Of a stretch of DNA of 64,000 nucleotides, positions 20,460 through 31,654 are shown in pieces (position 1 is the stretch's first letter; each line of letters opens with the position of its first letter). The DNA lies in the NCBI GenBank assembly GCA_902728285.1, contig CACVBU010000971.1:1133614-1197613 (forward strand). The letters run 5' to 3'. Source of the DNA: Clytia hemisphaerica. Its lineage: Eukaryota > Cnidaria > Hydrozoa > Leptothecata > Clytiidae. The position numbers were made by a program, and so were the translations under genes. The notes under the pieces were generated by a model. It was not told the origin of the DNA. It saw only the letters and a list, made by a program, of their open reading frames with translations, and searched no databases.

Positions 20460-21610
20460 TATTCCGCAAATTACCAATCTACGGAATACATTGATATCTC
20501 TTGAATCAACAGAGGTATATTGCTCAAACTTCACACATGTCTTCATAATGGATCAATACTGCTACATGCAAACTTTGGGAATATGAAACCTACGTAAAAC
20601 GTAATTACGGCCAATAAAGCATTTAGTGCCATTCTGATTACGAAAATTCCACAAATTACTAATCTACGGGATTTTCAAATAACTTTCGAACCGTTGTATA
20701 TCTTAAAACGAAATTTGGCACGTATCTTAGTATCCGTAAGACTCTGCTTCATGCCAAAAATCAGCTCTGTAGTACTTTGTTGACGGGAGTTACATAAGAA
20801 AAACGTAAAATCACGTAGTCATCCTTTAACCGTTCACCACCGAAACTTAGAACTGCTCTAATTCAAAAAAAAAAATTCGAGCAAAAAGCCCAAATTTGGT
20901 GTGAACACGTAAGGTATGTATGAAAATCCTCTCTGAAAAAATCAAATCCCCTTCTCGACGTGGGAAAAAGGTACGTAAGAAAAACGTAATGTTACGTAGC
21001 GCAAAAATACAATTCTGCGTATCCCTGCAACTATTAAGTTTCTCAACAAGAAAATGTGCACAAGGTAGCCCCTTTGTAACAAAATCTCGTATTAAAAATT
21101 TCAGATTAAAAAAACGACGTAATCGAGACTTACGTTGAAATTCCGCAAATTACTAATCTACGAAATTCTCAAATAACTTTCGAACATTTATATATCTTAC
21201 AACGAAATTTGGCACGTGTGTTAGTATCTGAAAGAGGCTGCTTCACGCCAAAAGTCAGCTCGGAAGTACCTTGTTGACGGGAATTAAGTAGGAAAAACGT
21301 AATTCGACGTAGTGCAAAAATTCCAGAAAAAAAATATTCCGCAAATTACTAATGTACGGAATTTTCAAATAACTTTCGAACCGTTAAATATCTTACAACA
21401 AAAGTTGGTGCATATGTTACTACCCAAAAGACCCTGCTTCATGCCAAAAATCAGCCTTGCAGTACCTTGTTGACGGGAGTTACGTAAGAAAAACATAATC
21501 GGACGTAATGCAAAAATACCAGTCTGTGTATAACCAACCAATAGAAAAACGTAATATGACGTAGTGAAAAATACAAGTCTGCGTATCTATAGAACAAATA
21601 AATTTCTCAA
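20460..21610 (+). repeat. Satellite-like array, four diverged monomers
   Basis: A segment beginning GCAAATTACTAATCTACGGA and continuing CAAATAACTTTCGAACCGTT, AAATTTGGCACGTAT and TTCATGCCAAAAATCAGCTC occurs at about 20650, 21142 and 21343, with a partial copy at 20467. Between the monomers, ACGTAA/TACGT motifs recur many times. The spacing is irregular (about 490 and 200 bp), as if part of the array was deleted or interrupted. Confidence 0.75.
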
Positions 21611-21837
21611 CAAGAAAATTTGCACAAGATAGCCCCTTTTGATGACTGATGCGACTATTTTACTTGATTCAAGTACTAAAATTTTTCTTTGACCTAAAGG
21701 AGTTGGAGAGGAAAATTTTTTAGATTGGATTCTAAAACTATCACACTACAGTTTGCGATTGGCAGGTCTCGCCCCTTAAAGGAAACGATGAAAAAGTGCA
21801 TGCTTCGAAAAGTTCGTGAGTCTACTGGACTTGGTAG

Positions 21838-23021
21838 CCGGCAAACAAGTATAGTAACAACCCTGTTGAAGCCTTAAATTTGGTCGTACAAGAAGCAATT
21901 TCAAAGAATGCAGTAGATGTAGTTTCAATTTTAGACAAAGTTGAGAGGCAGGTGTTCAAAGCTCAAGAAGATGAACTGATACAGGCTATATGCAATATGG
22001 GCATTTATCGTCTTGCTTGTCCCGAAAAATCCGTTCGAATTTCTGAATGGAATAAAATGTCCAATGCCCAGCAGGATGCAACGATTAAGAAGCTCCTTTC
22101 TGGCGCAGCACCCAATAGATCCTCATTAATTCAACAGTTCAATACATTTAACATTGAATGAAACCTGTCAGTTGGCTGATCCCCCAATTTCTACTCTTGA
22201 AAAACCTTGGACGGATGCTGAATGTATCATCGCTCAAGAAAGAGCAGAAAAACTGGTTTCTGGTGTTACATCTATATCGGGCTACGATACCAACGCCATT
22301 GTGGGGATCAACGGGAAGTGTGACTGTTCAGAATTCGGCTTTAAAGGCCTGTGCTGTCACATGATTGCATTCCATGCTGATAATGATACCTTGAACAGAT
22401 TCTTGGAGGAGTTTAAAGTAGACCCTGCGAAGGTGGTTAATGTTCCGAAGCGTGGTGGAAAGAAACCGCATGAAAAGAAGAAACGGCATGACACAACATA
22501 AAATCACACTAACCCAATCACGCACCTGAGAACGGATTTCGATCTTCAAGTCGATGAGGAAAAAAAATGGATTTCAAGGAGTTTTGGCACAATAACGAGT
22601 AATTCATCATTCACCGGTTGGGAAATGAAGAATGCAAGCGTGCCATCAAATGCAAGCAATGCAGGATGCATTTCCCAACAGGGAAAAAGATAAAGATTGG
22701 CTTGGACATTGTTGTTAAACACCGAGAATACTACTATCGCCCTAATCCTGATGATGGTCCACCAATCCTTACGTACGTCCTTGCAAGAAAATTTTACTGT
22801 GCAAAAAGAAAGTGCATCCTTCAACGATTCCTCTACTTATAGAAAGGGATGATGTCAATGACCCTGTTGACGAGAAAGCTTTATCCCGGAAGCATTTCAA
22901 GATCCTTTACAAAGAATTTCACTGCCAAGGTAACTGCTTAAAAGTGTGTTTGGAAGAGAGCGGGGCGAAATCTAAATTGAGAAAAATTCCTCATGATTCA
23001 TTTTACAATTTTCCGACCTAG
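21838..23021 (+). pseudogene. SWIM-finger MULE-like transposase, C-terminal half
   Basis: The open frame begins after a TAG at 21835. It encodes YSNNPVEALNLVVQEAISK; the NNPVE glutamate is in the place of the third acidic residue of the DDE core. It continues through VERQVFKAQEDELIQAI and MGIYRLACPE to a stop near 22159. A frameshifted continuation holds a SWIM zinc finger, GKCDCSEFGFKGLCCHMIAF (C-x-C...C-x-H), then KRGGKKPHEKKKRH. Another shift leads to a C-terminal zinc segment with CKRAIKCKQCRMHFP, GLDIVVKHREYYY and KFYCAKRKCI, then KHFKILYKEFHCQGNCLK. The 32.4-33.6 kb minus-strand pseudogene has the same order (SWIM then CxxC-IVVK-like), so the two are related lineages. Confidence 0.75.
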
Positions 23022-23275
23022 TTGCCTCATTAGCTTTTTAGAAAAACCTTCGTACTCAATATAGAAAAATCATTGTTTACTTTACTGTAATTATTCTATC
23101 TTACTGAATTGACATATGTTCAACACGTCCTCGTCAGAATGTGTTGCTTACTAATCAAAGCTGGACCACATTTATAATAAAATGAAATACTGCTAAACTT
23201 TATGTTAGATACTTTAATGGGATGTAATTTGGAGGGGGTAAATTTCGCTAAAGTCCCGACTTTGGTTGTACACTA

Positions 23276-23425
23276 CAAAATTCAGTCCCAAAGAAATTAT
23301 CAGCGGAATGTCCGAAGACCGCTATATGTTAGTTGAGATTAAAGATGACTTAAAACCTATTCCAGCAATCAGCATGCGCAGTTTAGATGTAGAAAGACAT
23401 GAAAATCCTGAAACGGCAATGTAGT
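23276..23425 (+). other. Short open stretch, unidentified
   Basis: About 45 open codons (SPKEIISGMSEDRYMLVEIK and onward, ending at a TAG) lie between two transposase remnants. The composition looks protein-like but I do not recognise a family. It follows a TACTTTAATGGGAT motif at 23212-23225 that matches the end of the MITE at 33968, so part of the flank is MITE-derived. Confidence 0.3.
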
Positions 23426-23639
23426 CTAAATATAGTCATCTGCGAAATTTACTTCTTGTGAGATACACGTTTTTTAATATAAGCATTGCACTTATAAGCA
23501 TATCAAGGCTCATTATGGCAGCAATTTAAGCCGATGATAAGCATTACCTCGAGCTTACGAAAAATATATTTTCCAGATTTCTCCTGTTTTTGGCTCGGGT
23601 TTAAAAGCATTCTTTTTAGCATTTTTCAGAACATCTCTG

Positions 23640-24740
23640 ACACAATAAAAACTTTTTCGCGCTGTATGAACATGTACTCAATAAGTGAACCTTCTTATAC
23701 AAAGATCAATGAAAAGCTTCATGATACCTATGAACTTGTAGCAAATGAAAGCATGAAAAAGCTACTTTTGAAGCACGTGGTGAGGTAATTGCACCCAACG
23801 TATATTCAGCGCGGATATCGATTGACGGTTCTTGGCAACGAAGAGGACACTCATCCTTAAATGGGGTGGTAACAATGATATCTGGTGGTATGTGCATTAA
23901 TTCAATGGTAATGTCTAAAAGATGTAGAGGTTGTGAAGTTTGGGAGAGAAAACAAGGTACGTCAGCATACAACGCTTGGAAAGCAACCCATATTTGCCGT
24001 ATCATCCACACAGAATCGTCAGAGCGATTTGGAATCCAATGGCGCTGTTGAAATGTTCCACCGCTCAGTTGAGAAGAATCACGCCTAATAAGCTAGAATG
24101 CGTTTGCGGCTACGAAATTTAGTAAGGGACCATAAAGGAACGGAACGACCTTTGGGAGGTAAACGAGGGAAGCTTACACAGAAAGCAAAAACAATCAATT
24201 CTATGACAAATTTTTATGGTAGAGCCATTCGTTATAATGTACGAACAGGAAACACAGACAAGGAAAAAGTTTACGGTATGAAAAAGTGGATCGCCGCAAT
24301 TTTACATCACTGCACGGACTTTAAAAATGTATAAAAGAGACATATGTATTGTCCCCCAGATGAGGATTCCTGGTGTAAATTCAAAAAAGACCCAGCACAT
24401 GCTAAACATAAAGTGAATTTGCCTGAATGGATGTTTCCTATTTTAGAACCTGTTTTTAAATGGATGACGACCTCGTAGCAAAATGTACCCACGGTCAAAC
24501 GCAAAATGTTAATGAGTCGATAAACAATATAATTTGGTCTCAGTGCCCTAAAAGAACCTATGTTGAGAGGCCACAATAAGAGCCAGGCGTATATAGTGCA
24601 ATTATACAATTCAATGATGGATTGCTTGGACTTATTAATGTTTTTAAGCTTTTGAAAATTGATGTTGGTCCAAAGAAGGAAAACATTTATTAAGGAATCG
24701 AATAAAAAAAGAATTGCGACAATACCTCTTCGGCTCACAA
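23640..24740 (+). pseudogene. Mutator-like transposase domain remnant (DGSWQRRG type)
   Basis: The parts in order are NEKLHDTYELVANESMKKLL, VYSARISIDGSWQRRGHSSL followed by NGVVTMISGG, a short CRGCEVWERK, VEMFHRSVEKN, LRLRNLVRDHKGTERPLGGK with RGKLTQKAKTINSM, YCPPDEDSWCKFKKDP, and VNESINNIIWSQCPKRTYVE. This is the layout of the Mutator-like transposase domain seen in many cnidarian and arthropod proteins: DG[TS]WQ-RGHSS-NGV with the first aspartate, an SWC motif and N-x-NES-NN-IW-CPK with the glutamate. Several frameshifts and stops are needed to join the parts, and the LGDGD block with the middle aspartate is missing. It is a different lineage from the SWIM remnant just upstream. Confidence 0.8.
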
Positions 24741-24744
24741 TCGT

Positions 24745-25335
24745 CTTCTTTCTAGACTGGTACCTTTGCAAGCGCGCCGCACATGACCACGGCACCGAAA
24801 AAAAAAACAATAAAAATGCTTTGCAACGGCCTGTTGCTTTTAAGCTGCCATCTTTACGACGGCCGTTTTGCTTTCAACGTGAAGAGAAAAGACAGGGCTT
24901 TCTTTTCGTGCAACCCGCTTGTCCAGGCAACATCTACAGCGAAAGTTATAACGAAAATAAGAACAAACTTCAATTTTTTTGAGTTTTTGAAAGATTTTAT
25001 GTGAAGCACTATACATCGTTGGAAAGCTGAATCTTTCTATTTTCTGGTGGTATGATTTGTTTTTAATTAAGTTTATCGGCTCAGTAGCGACATGCCAAAA
25101 CATGACAGTGGTTTCGTTCGTCGTAAATTCTTTTTTTCTGTCAACACACCCACCCCTGAACACACGCACCACTGAGCACCCCACGCATTGAGTTGAGTTT
25201 TCAAAAGAAATTCAATGAGATTTTTGATAATTTTAGGACATGTGTCTTGCCTAAAGTTTTTTCTAATTAGGATACATTATCAGAAAGCAGTAAAATAAAT
25301 TTGCAAAAGTAAACGAATACTTTTGTGGTCTACAT
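24745..25335. other. Gene-free stretch between transposase remnant and next gene
   Basis: Contains an imperfect AAGACAGGGCTTTCTTTTCG-type region and a TACATCGTTGGAAAGCTGAA motif reminiscent of dispersed repeats. No coding segment supported. Confidence 0.4.
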
Positions 25336-25965
25336 TTTTTAGTAGGTTTGTCAGATCAAACGGAGGCTAGCCTTAAATTGTACGAATCGTTTCTTTTTCA
25401 AGACAAAAAGGTTGGCTCCCTGAAGCATGGAGGCTATTCAACTGGCGATTATGGAGCTACCAGACTCATAAGGACTACTTGTAAAACAGTTCAGAATGCT
25501 GGTTGCGAAAAAAGTGGTCAAATAATTCAATTTAGTACATGGCTGCATGAAGAGCACGGTATAGAACCCCTATATCCTTTCTTGGGCAATAGATTCAATA
25601 TCCTGTTTCTCAATGGTGCTGGAATATTTACCTTGTTGCCAAAATTGATTTCCTTTTTTGATTATATAGATCTAAGCAACAATTTGGTTGTTGCAGTAAA
25701 AGAAAAAAAGAAATTCATGATTTGCGTGCAATAAAAATGAAAAATGACTATGAAGAAAGGGCTACAAAAGAAGCCAACATTATACCGGTGAAAGAGAGGT
25801 TAGTCAAAAGTGTTGAGGAGCAAGGGCTTTGGAAAACTGAAATTGAAATGGATACCTTTGTAGATCTTCTGAAAACTGACAAACACAACTTGATTTTCAT
25901 AAAAAACTGCTTGGCTTTAAATGTGAAAAGTCTCTTTTCCACCTCTCTTCAAACAACAAAAATAA

Positions 25966-28239
25966 TAGTCCAGGAGCCAAATCCTATATCTCCTTAAATA
26001 AGCACTTTTGCTTAACCCAAGATTCTACAGGATAAACTATATATTTTTGGAATCCTCAACTATCCTAGTTTAAGAAATGGTCGGTCCCCAAAGCTAACTC
26101 CTGGTTTAGGGGGTACTTTTTACTGTTCGTAAGGATTCGTTAAGGAAAATGTCTTTCCATGTATGATTTAATTTGCTATATCTCATGAATAAATTGACCA
26201 ATTGCTTTGAAACTTTGCCAAAAGTTTCAAGATACATCAGTGATCATCATTGGCAAAAAATTTTGGCGAAAAATTATTTTTGGGGGTTTAACTTGGGGCA
26301 GCAAGATAGGGAAAATTTGGGTATTTTCACTGAATTTTGACACTTTATAAGACTGGGACCTACCAAAACAACTTTTAATGAGGCACAAACTTTGTGTTAT
26401 GATAAAATTTGATGCGATACACCAGAAAAATTTCTTGTCAACTGTACTTAGTTTCACTTTTGGCGCTTCAGGGGGTAAAAATGCCCATTTTATTGGATTT
26501 TTACATAATTTTCACTGCTCATCTCGCCTAAAATATCTTCGAGAATAGTTTTAACTTGATCTTTTGTGTAATATACTCTGGAAAATTACAATTCTGAATT
26601 GAAAATATCACATTCAAAGTGCAACTGGACAAACCAGGGGGTAAAATTGTCCGTTTTAGTGGATTTTTATCAATATTTATTGATTTTTGGGCCCACTTGA
26701 CCCATAAAAAAGTATTAAGGTGTACGAAATTTGATTTCTAACTACTGGAGACATTGATAATCGAGGAAAGCAATCTGTGCTTTTCATTATCTGGCATCAG
26801 GGATACAGGTGTAAAATCAGGGACTAAATATGCCAATTTCTAGTTCGCAGTTGCCTAAGTTTGGATGTTTTTCTTGAGAAGTTTCCTCAAAATCCGAAAT
26901 TTTTAGAATAAAAACCAGCCCTAACAAACTTTAAATTACCATTCAATCATTACTTAGTCCTTTGAAAGACTACACAACATTTCAATGCTTTTAACTGAAG
27001 TTATGGCTAACTTGAACTTTATTTTATGAACTTTATTGCTCTGAAGTTTCTTGTATTGCTTCTCAGGCCCGGGGGGGTACTACCCTTGTCGACCGACGGG
27101 GGTGCTCCGCTGGGGTTCGAAAAATGGACCCTACGTGGGACTCGAAATTTGCGAAAAAAGTGATCCTGAATGGGACTGAAATTGCAAAATTTTCTACTTT
27201 TCCCCCAAATTTTCCAAAAATAGGCACCCTACGAGGGACTGATTTTTCTATTTTGGTGTTTTTGCGACCCTACCTGGGACTCGTGGAGGTTAAAAAAGGT
27301 ACCCTGACCAGCGGAGCATCCCCGTAACCCATTTTGCCCTAGTACCCCCCCCCCCCCGGGTTCTCAGGACCTCCCAAAAATGGTTATGACTACATAGTTA
27401 CAGTAATTTAGCCTAATTTTGTCAGCTTTTACTTCCCGAAACGGTCATAAATGCCAGTTTTTGAGTAGAACTTGTTATTTTGAGGAAAGCTACTGTTAAA
27501 AGGAAAATAAAATAGTGGAAGAAAAGAGAAGTCAACTCAAAGCATGACCTTAAAGAGGACATCAAGATCTACTTTCATTAGAGGTGATTTGGCATTTTCT
27601 TCGTCAGTCTGGTCGTATCCCCCTTAACCCGCAAAATATCACTTTTATTTCTACGCCTTCTAATAATTATTTATCACTACAATAATTGTACTTAAAACAC
27701 TGCTAGTAGGGACCATTTTTGGGAGGTCCTGAGAACTGAGAAGCAATACAAGAAATTTCAGAGAAAGAGCTAACAAAGTTACGCTAAATCACTGTAACTG
27801 TGCAGTTGTAACTTCAGTTAAAGCATCGAAATAATGTGTAGTTGTCTTATAAAGTGTCAAATTTCAGTGAAAATACCCAATTTTTCCCTATTTTGCCCAA
27901 GGTAAACCCCCAAAAATAATTTTTCGCCAAAATCTTTTGCCAATGATGATCACCGATGTATCTTGAAACTTTTGCAAAGTTTCAAAGCAATTGGTCAATT
28001 TATTCATGAGATATAGCAAATTAAATCATACATGGAAAGATATTTTCCTTAACAAATCCTTACAAAGGGTAAAAAGTACCCCCTAAACTCAGGCCCAATA
28101 TGAAAAATTGACCAGGAGTAAGCTTTGGGGACCGACCATTTCTTAAACTAGGATAGTTGAGGATCCCAAAAATGTATAGTTTATCTTGTAGAATCTTGGG
28201 TTAAGCAAAATGCCATTTTTCAGGTTTGGCTCCCGGACT
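25966..28239. mobile_element. 2.3-kb foldback element inside the Tudor-like gene
   Basis: The left arm (25966-26356) and right arm (about 27838-28239) are inverted copies. They share GTCC-GGAGCCAAA at the tips, TTTTGCTTAACCCAAGATTC, AAACTAGGATAGTTGAGGAT (or its complement) and a long segment with GAGATATAGCAAATTAAATC. The left half also contains extra duplicated pieces and a nested MITE. Open reading frames inside are short and carry no recognisable domain. The reading frames on the two sides stay in phase when the element is left out, either by exact removal or by splicing from GT at 25966 to the TTTTTCAG at about 28223. Confidence 0.75.
27067..27360. mobile_element. 294-bp G/C-run MITE with a preserved empty site
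   Basis: The ends are CCCGGGGGGGTACTA and TAGTACCCCCC...CCGGG; inner arms share TGCTCCGCTGG and CCAGCGGAGCA. It sits in the left arm of the foldback element between GCTTCTCAG and TTCTCAGGACC. In the right arm (27725-27749, reverse complement) GCTTCTCAG and TTCTCAGGACC are directly joined. The TTCTCAG repeat around it may be pre-existing rather than a duplication. The 68-codon open frame inside is not a gene. Confidence 0.85.
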
Positions 28240-29059
28240 ATAAGCCCATCTCTGAAATAAAAGCTAATCTTTTAAAAGTAGCTAGCTGGAAACCGTCAGA
28301 GTTGATCCAAGAAAAGGAAACTCAGTGCTTTGATCAACCCATTACTTTAGACCCTGAAATTCTCAAAAAAACAAAAGAAAATAACCTTACTGAAGCCAAG
28401 GTGACTGCTTTAAAATTGTCTGGGAAACCTGTCGAAAAAGCAAGCAAAAAAATCTCACTGAAGCCACAAAAACTACTTTGAAAGCGTCTGGGAAACCTGT
28501 AAAACGAAAAACAAAAAAAGATAAGGGGACAAACTGTATAAAAAAGAGCTAGGTTACAAACAGATATTTCTACTGTGTCTACTCCTAGTAACCTTTTAGG
28601 AAAACTTGTACATCACTATACTGAGCGTTGTATTAATAATGAGTTGATTGAATTGTTTAAGGGTCTTATTCTAGAAATGAAAGAAACAACACACGCAGAG
28701 AATCCAAAATTTACCATTCAATATATACAGCGTGACAACGAAGGTGATGACACTAGTGTATTTTCTTTCTAAGGTTTTCAAAATGGCAAAGTTGAGTTGG
28801 CTAATATTGAAGTAGAAGACTTTCTTGATGCCAGTATTAGTTTCCTTTATCTTAATGATGATTATGGGGAGGAAGTGTGGTGGAAGGCTGAAGTAGTCGA
28901 TATAGATGATAAAAGTCCAGACCCACAAAACCCTCTGACTTCTATATTTATTTTCTCGACGGCCATGATCCAAGTCACATTGAATGTTTTTGGAGCCTTT
29001 GCTTGAACATTATCATAATGGTGATATAAGGCTTCTTGATTGTCCTCAAGATCGTTGAG

Positions 29060-29580
29060 GACATATTTCTGCATTTACTAGTGAATTGTTTATATTGGTT
29101 AGGACTTTTTCATTCCTCATGTGAATCAGTTATTTATTATATTTTGCAATTCCAAATTATTTTATTCAATTGTGAATTCCTGCATGGATTATTTAATATC
29201 GTTTAGGACTTTTACGTATTGTAGTATTGATCTGTGAATTCGTGAGAGCAGTTAAATTCCAGCTTGTTTTGTTCAATTTGTGTAAGCACCTATATACGAG
29301 CAGTTATCTGTGATACATGAGCAATAGCTTTTAACTAAATTATGAATTTATCAATTTTATATTAAATTATATATTAAGTTGCTTAAAATGAATATTTTTC
29401 AAGAGTGCTCAACTGCAAGGTAACAATTGAAATTATGTACAAATTATACAAAATTTTTGGCATGCAATTTTAAAATTTCAGTTAAGCTTTTTCTATGACA
29501 AAAAGTTTTATCCTAGTTTGTTTTCAGGATAGTTCCAGCGTTGTATTGAAATTCTCTAAATTTTTTTTTTTCATATCGTT
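29060..29580. other. Gene-free AT-rich stretch
   Basis: Nothing recognised apart from scattered A/T runs and a T11 tract at about 29562-29572 that serves as pyrimidine tract of the following candidate acceptor. Confidence 0.5.
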
Positions 29581-29584
29581 TTAG

Positions 29585-29699
29585 AAAAACTAAAAATGAG
29601 AACAATTCTTGACGAGCTCTTGAAACGGCCAAGGCCTCCAACACCGCTTGTCAATGATAGTGACACTGATAACGATGATGCTTCCACCGTGGACTACCA
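29585..29699 (+). CDS. Candidate small exon with acidic C-terminus
   Basis: A polypyrimidine tract and TCGTTTTAG precede the segment; CCAG|GTTTCA follows it as a weak donor. It encodes MRTILDELLKRPRPPTPLVN and then DSDTDNDDASTVDYQ. The family is unknown. The support is splice context plus coding-like composition only. Confidence 0.3.
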
Positions 29700-29796
29700 G
29701 GTTTCAATTACTTAATTAGAAATAAAGATTCTTTTAGACAAAGATTTGCAAGTTTTTGTTTGATTGTCAGGGCATATCTCAGTGACTATAACAGTG

Positions 29797-29892
29797 TAAA
29801 TGAAAGACCCTGTTAAGAAATCTTTAGTTTAAAGGGAGACCTTATTAAGAAATCTTCAGTGTAAATATAGACCCTATTAAGAATTCTTTATA
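29797..29892 (+). repeat. Short tandem repeat, about 42-bp period
   Basis: Three diverged units each contain GACCCTGTTAAGAAATCTT or GACC-TATTAAGAA-TCTT followed by an AGTGTAAA-like link. Confidence 0.6.
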
Positions 29893-30024
29893 AGAATACT
29901 TCAGCAAGTTATAAACTCTGTATTTTGTGAAATTTCTTAAGCTTCGGACAAGTCTAGTAGCTGATTAGCCTTTTCTCGATTGTATGGCAATGATGTTGGA
30001 TGATACGATGGTGTAGCAGCCATC

Positions 30025-30402
30025 GTGACTCCTGAAACTTTCGAAAATCAACTTGACAATGTACCAAATCAGCCTGTCCATGTTCCGAATCCGCCGTTCA
30101 ATGTTCTGAATCCGCCGGTCAATGTTCCGAATCCGCCGGTCAATCAGCCTGTTTATGTTCAACTGGCTAACCTGCCAAATCAGCCCATCAATGTACCGAA
30201 TGGACTTAATTTTCCTAACTTTAATTTACCATATAATTATCAACCTTTTTATCTTCCTTATCATCCTTATCAAAACCAAATGGCCGTGGACGTGGCCGTG
30301 GTGGTGGAAACAATGCTCAAAATCTCCATCCTGGTCCTCAGGCCCGTCGAAGAGCCAATTTTAGGTCCAGGTTTTTAAATCTTTTTGAAAAAATTTTAGA
30401 TT
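30025..30402 (+). pseudogene. Low-complexity NPPV-repeat protein with a frameshifted RGG-like end
   Basis: The frame encodes ETFENQLDNVPNQPVHVPNP and three 7-residue repeats of the NVPNPPV type (21-bp DNA repeat at 30079-30146), then a Y/P/F-rich NLPYNYQPFYLPYHPYQN. Near 30278 the frame drifts; the neighbouring frame reads NGRGRGRGGGNNAQN and QARRRANFRSRF to a stop at about 30402. RGG boxes bind RNA or single-stranded DNA, so this may be a nucleic-acid-binding protein or a gag-like remnant. The family is not recognised. Confidence 0.4.
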
Positions 30403-30706
30403 TATAATTTTAATAATATTTTTAATTTTTTTAAAGTATCCTCTTTCTATGTTCAAATGTTTCGATCCAGTTGTAATTAAAATGAGTGCTATGATGTGCT
30501 AGAAATTTCTGGAATAAGTTTTAGGCTCTTCAGATATTCAACAAGCAAAATCTCAGGTCAGACACTTTCTCAACTAGTGTGAACCAATTTTTAAGTTTTT
30601 TTTGTTGAAATCTTTATGATTTTGTAACGAAAAAGTCCTTGAAAGAAAAGTTTATTCAAGTTCTTTTAGATTTTGTCAAAAGTGTATTTCTACTAGATGT
30701 TATGAC

Positions 30707-30750
30707 CGGCAAGTACAAAACGCCTACTACTTACTACTTACTACTTACTA
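30707..30750 (+). repeat. Left terminal inverted repeat of the 10-kb element
   Basis: CGGCAAGTACAAAACGCCTA followed by CTAC(TTACTAC)n. It matches the reverse complement of 40722-40765 with two mismatches. Confidence 0.88.
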
Positions 30751-30892
30751 ATATGTTAACATTTTGAATTTACAGACCGGCTCTCCTCCTTTCCTTTTTA
30801 ATTTGAGAGAAAGAATCTTTCTCCTCTCTTTATTTTCTTTTTTATTTAGAGATCTTTTATAAGAAATGAGGAGAAGTAACTTACCTTTATAG

Positions 30893-31152
30893 GTGGGGGG
30901 GTTTGTAGGGGTTCGAAATACCGTTTTCCCGTCAAAATTTTTGCTGAATCCCGGAATCCCGAAAATTGAAAAAAATAACAACACCGTCACACCGGTTTGT
31001 ACAGGTTCAAATACTGACATAATGACAAAAAATAAGGCCAAATACAGTCACCGTCTGATTTTAAAATACCGTTTTCCCGTCTTTTTTTTCGTCAAATCCC
31101 GTACTAAAAAAGGGCCAATCCCGTCACACCGTATAAGTACAAACCCCCCCTT
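30893..31152. repeat. TACCGT-rich element with G/C-run ends, copy 1
   Basis: Starts GTGGGGGGGTTTGTAGGGG and ends GTACAAACCCCCCCTTTTA, an imperfect inverted pair. The interior repeats ACCGTTTTCCCGTC and CCGTCACACCG. It resembles 31655-31862. Confidence 0.6.
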
Positions 31153-31654
31153 TTATACTTTTTAATAATAAGCTCACAAAAATAGAAGAAAGAAGACTAT
31201 GAATAATCCTATTCCTCAAGAGAATGTATATCTTACAGTACTGTGTACATGAAGTTGCTTACAACAAAAATGTGCTTAAAAAAATTTGAAAAATCATTCT
31301 TCAAAGAATTTCGTTTTGATGAGGCCTGAGTGTTGGTGGGCTCGATGTCCCAAAACATGCTTTCAAGTACCTAATAAACAGGGAGGTCAAAGGATGAAAA
31401 ATAAGGTTTAAACAAAAATCATTTTTGATTTGAACTGTTCTGTTGAATCTCACCAATCTTTTGGTGCACAGTAACGCAATAAAACGGTTCAATTTTTATA
31501 AAAAGCTGCGAACCCAGCCCCCCAGCCTTCTAGGATTCTTAAATAGCTAAGGCTATTCATTGCTACCAGGTACAAATAGAATTTGGAACCATAAGGATGA
31601 CCAAAAAGTAGGTGTTATTACATATAAAGAGTTTAAAATTCAACAACTATAGCT

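Larger units (their letters stand above)
25342..29057 (+). pseudogene. Degenerate gene of an unnamed metazoan family with two Tudor-like segments
   Basis: The pieces in order are 25342-25733 (LYESFLFQDKKVGSLKHGG, YGATRLIRTTCKTVQNAGCE, FLGNRFNILFLNGAG); 25725-25965 (ERATKEANIIPVKERLVKS, EEQGLWKTEIEMD); 28242-28550 (ISEIKANLLKVASWKPSEL, then a twofold repeat around LSGKPV); and 28560-29057 (LLGKLVHHYTERCINNELIE, then VEDFLDASISFLYL, EEVWWKAEVVDIDD, DGHDPSHIE, HNGDIRLLDCP). The last two stretches have the spacing of Tudor/Agenet-like strands (W-x-A-x-V, D-G-x-D). I recognise the layout from uncharacterised cnidarian-type proteins but cannot name a function. In-frame stops (for example at 28770) and frameshifts mark it as broken. 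A 2.3-kb foldback element lies between the second and third pieces. Confidence 0.55.

Noticed and set aside
26012-28204. piggyBac-type element: TTAA on both sides with CCCAAGATTC...GAATCTTGGG ends
   Set aside because: The inverted homology continues outward past the TTAA on both sides (to GTCC-GGAGCCAAA), so TTAA is part of the arms rather than a target duplication.
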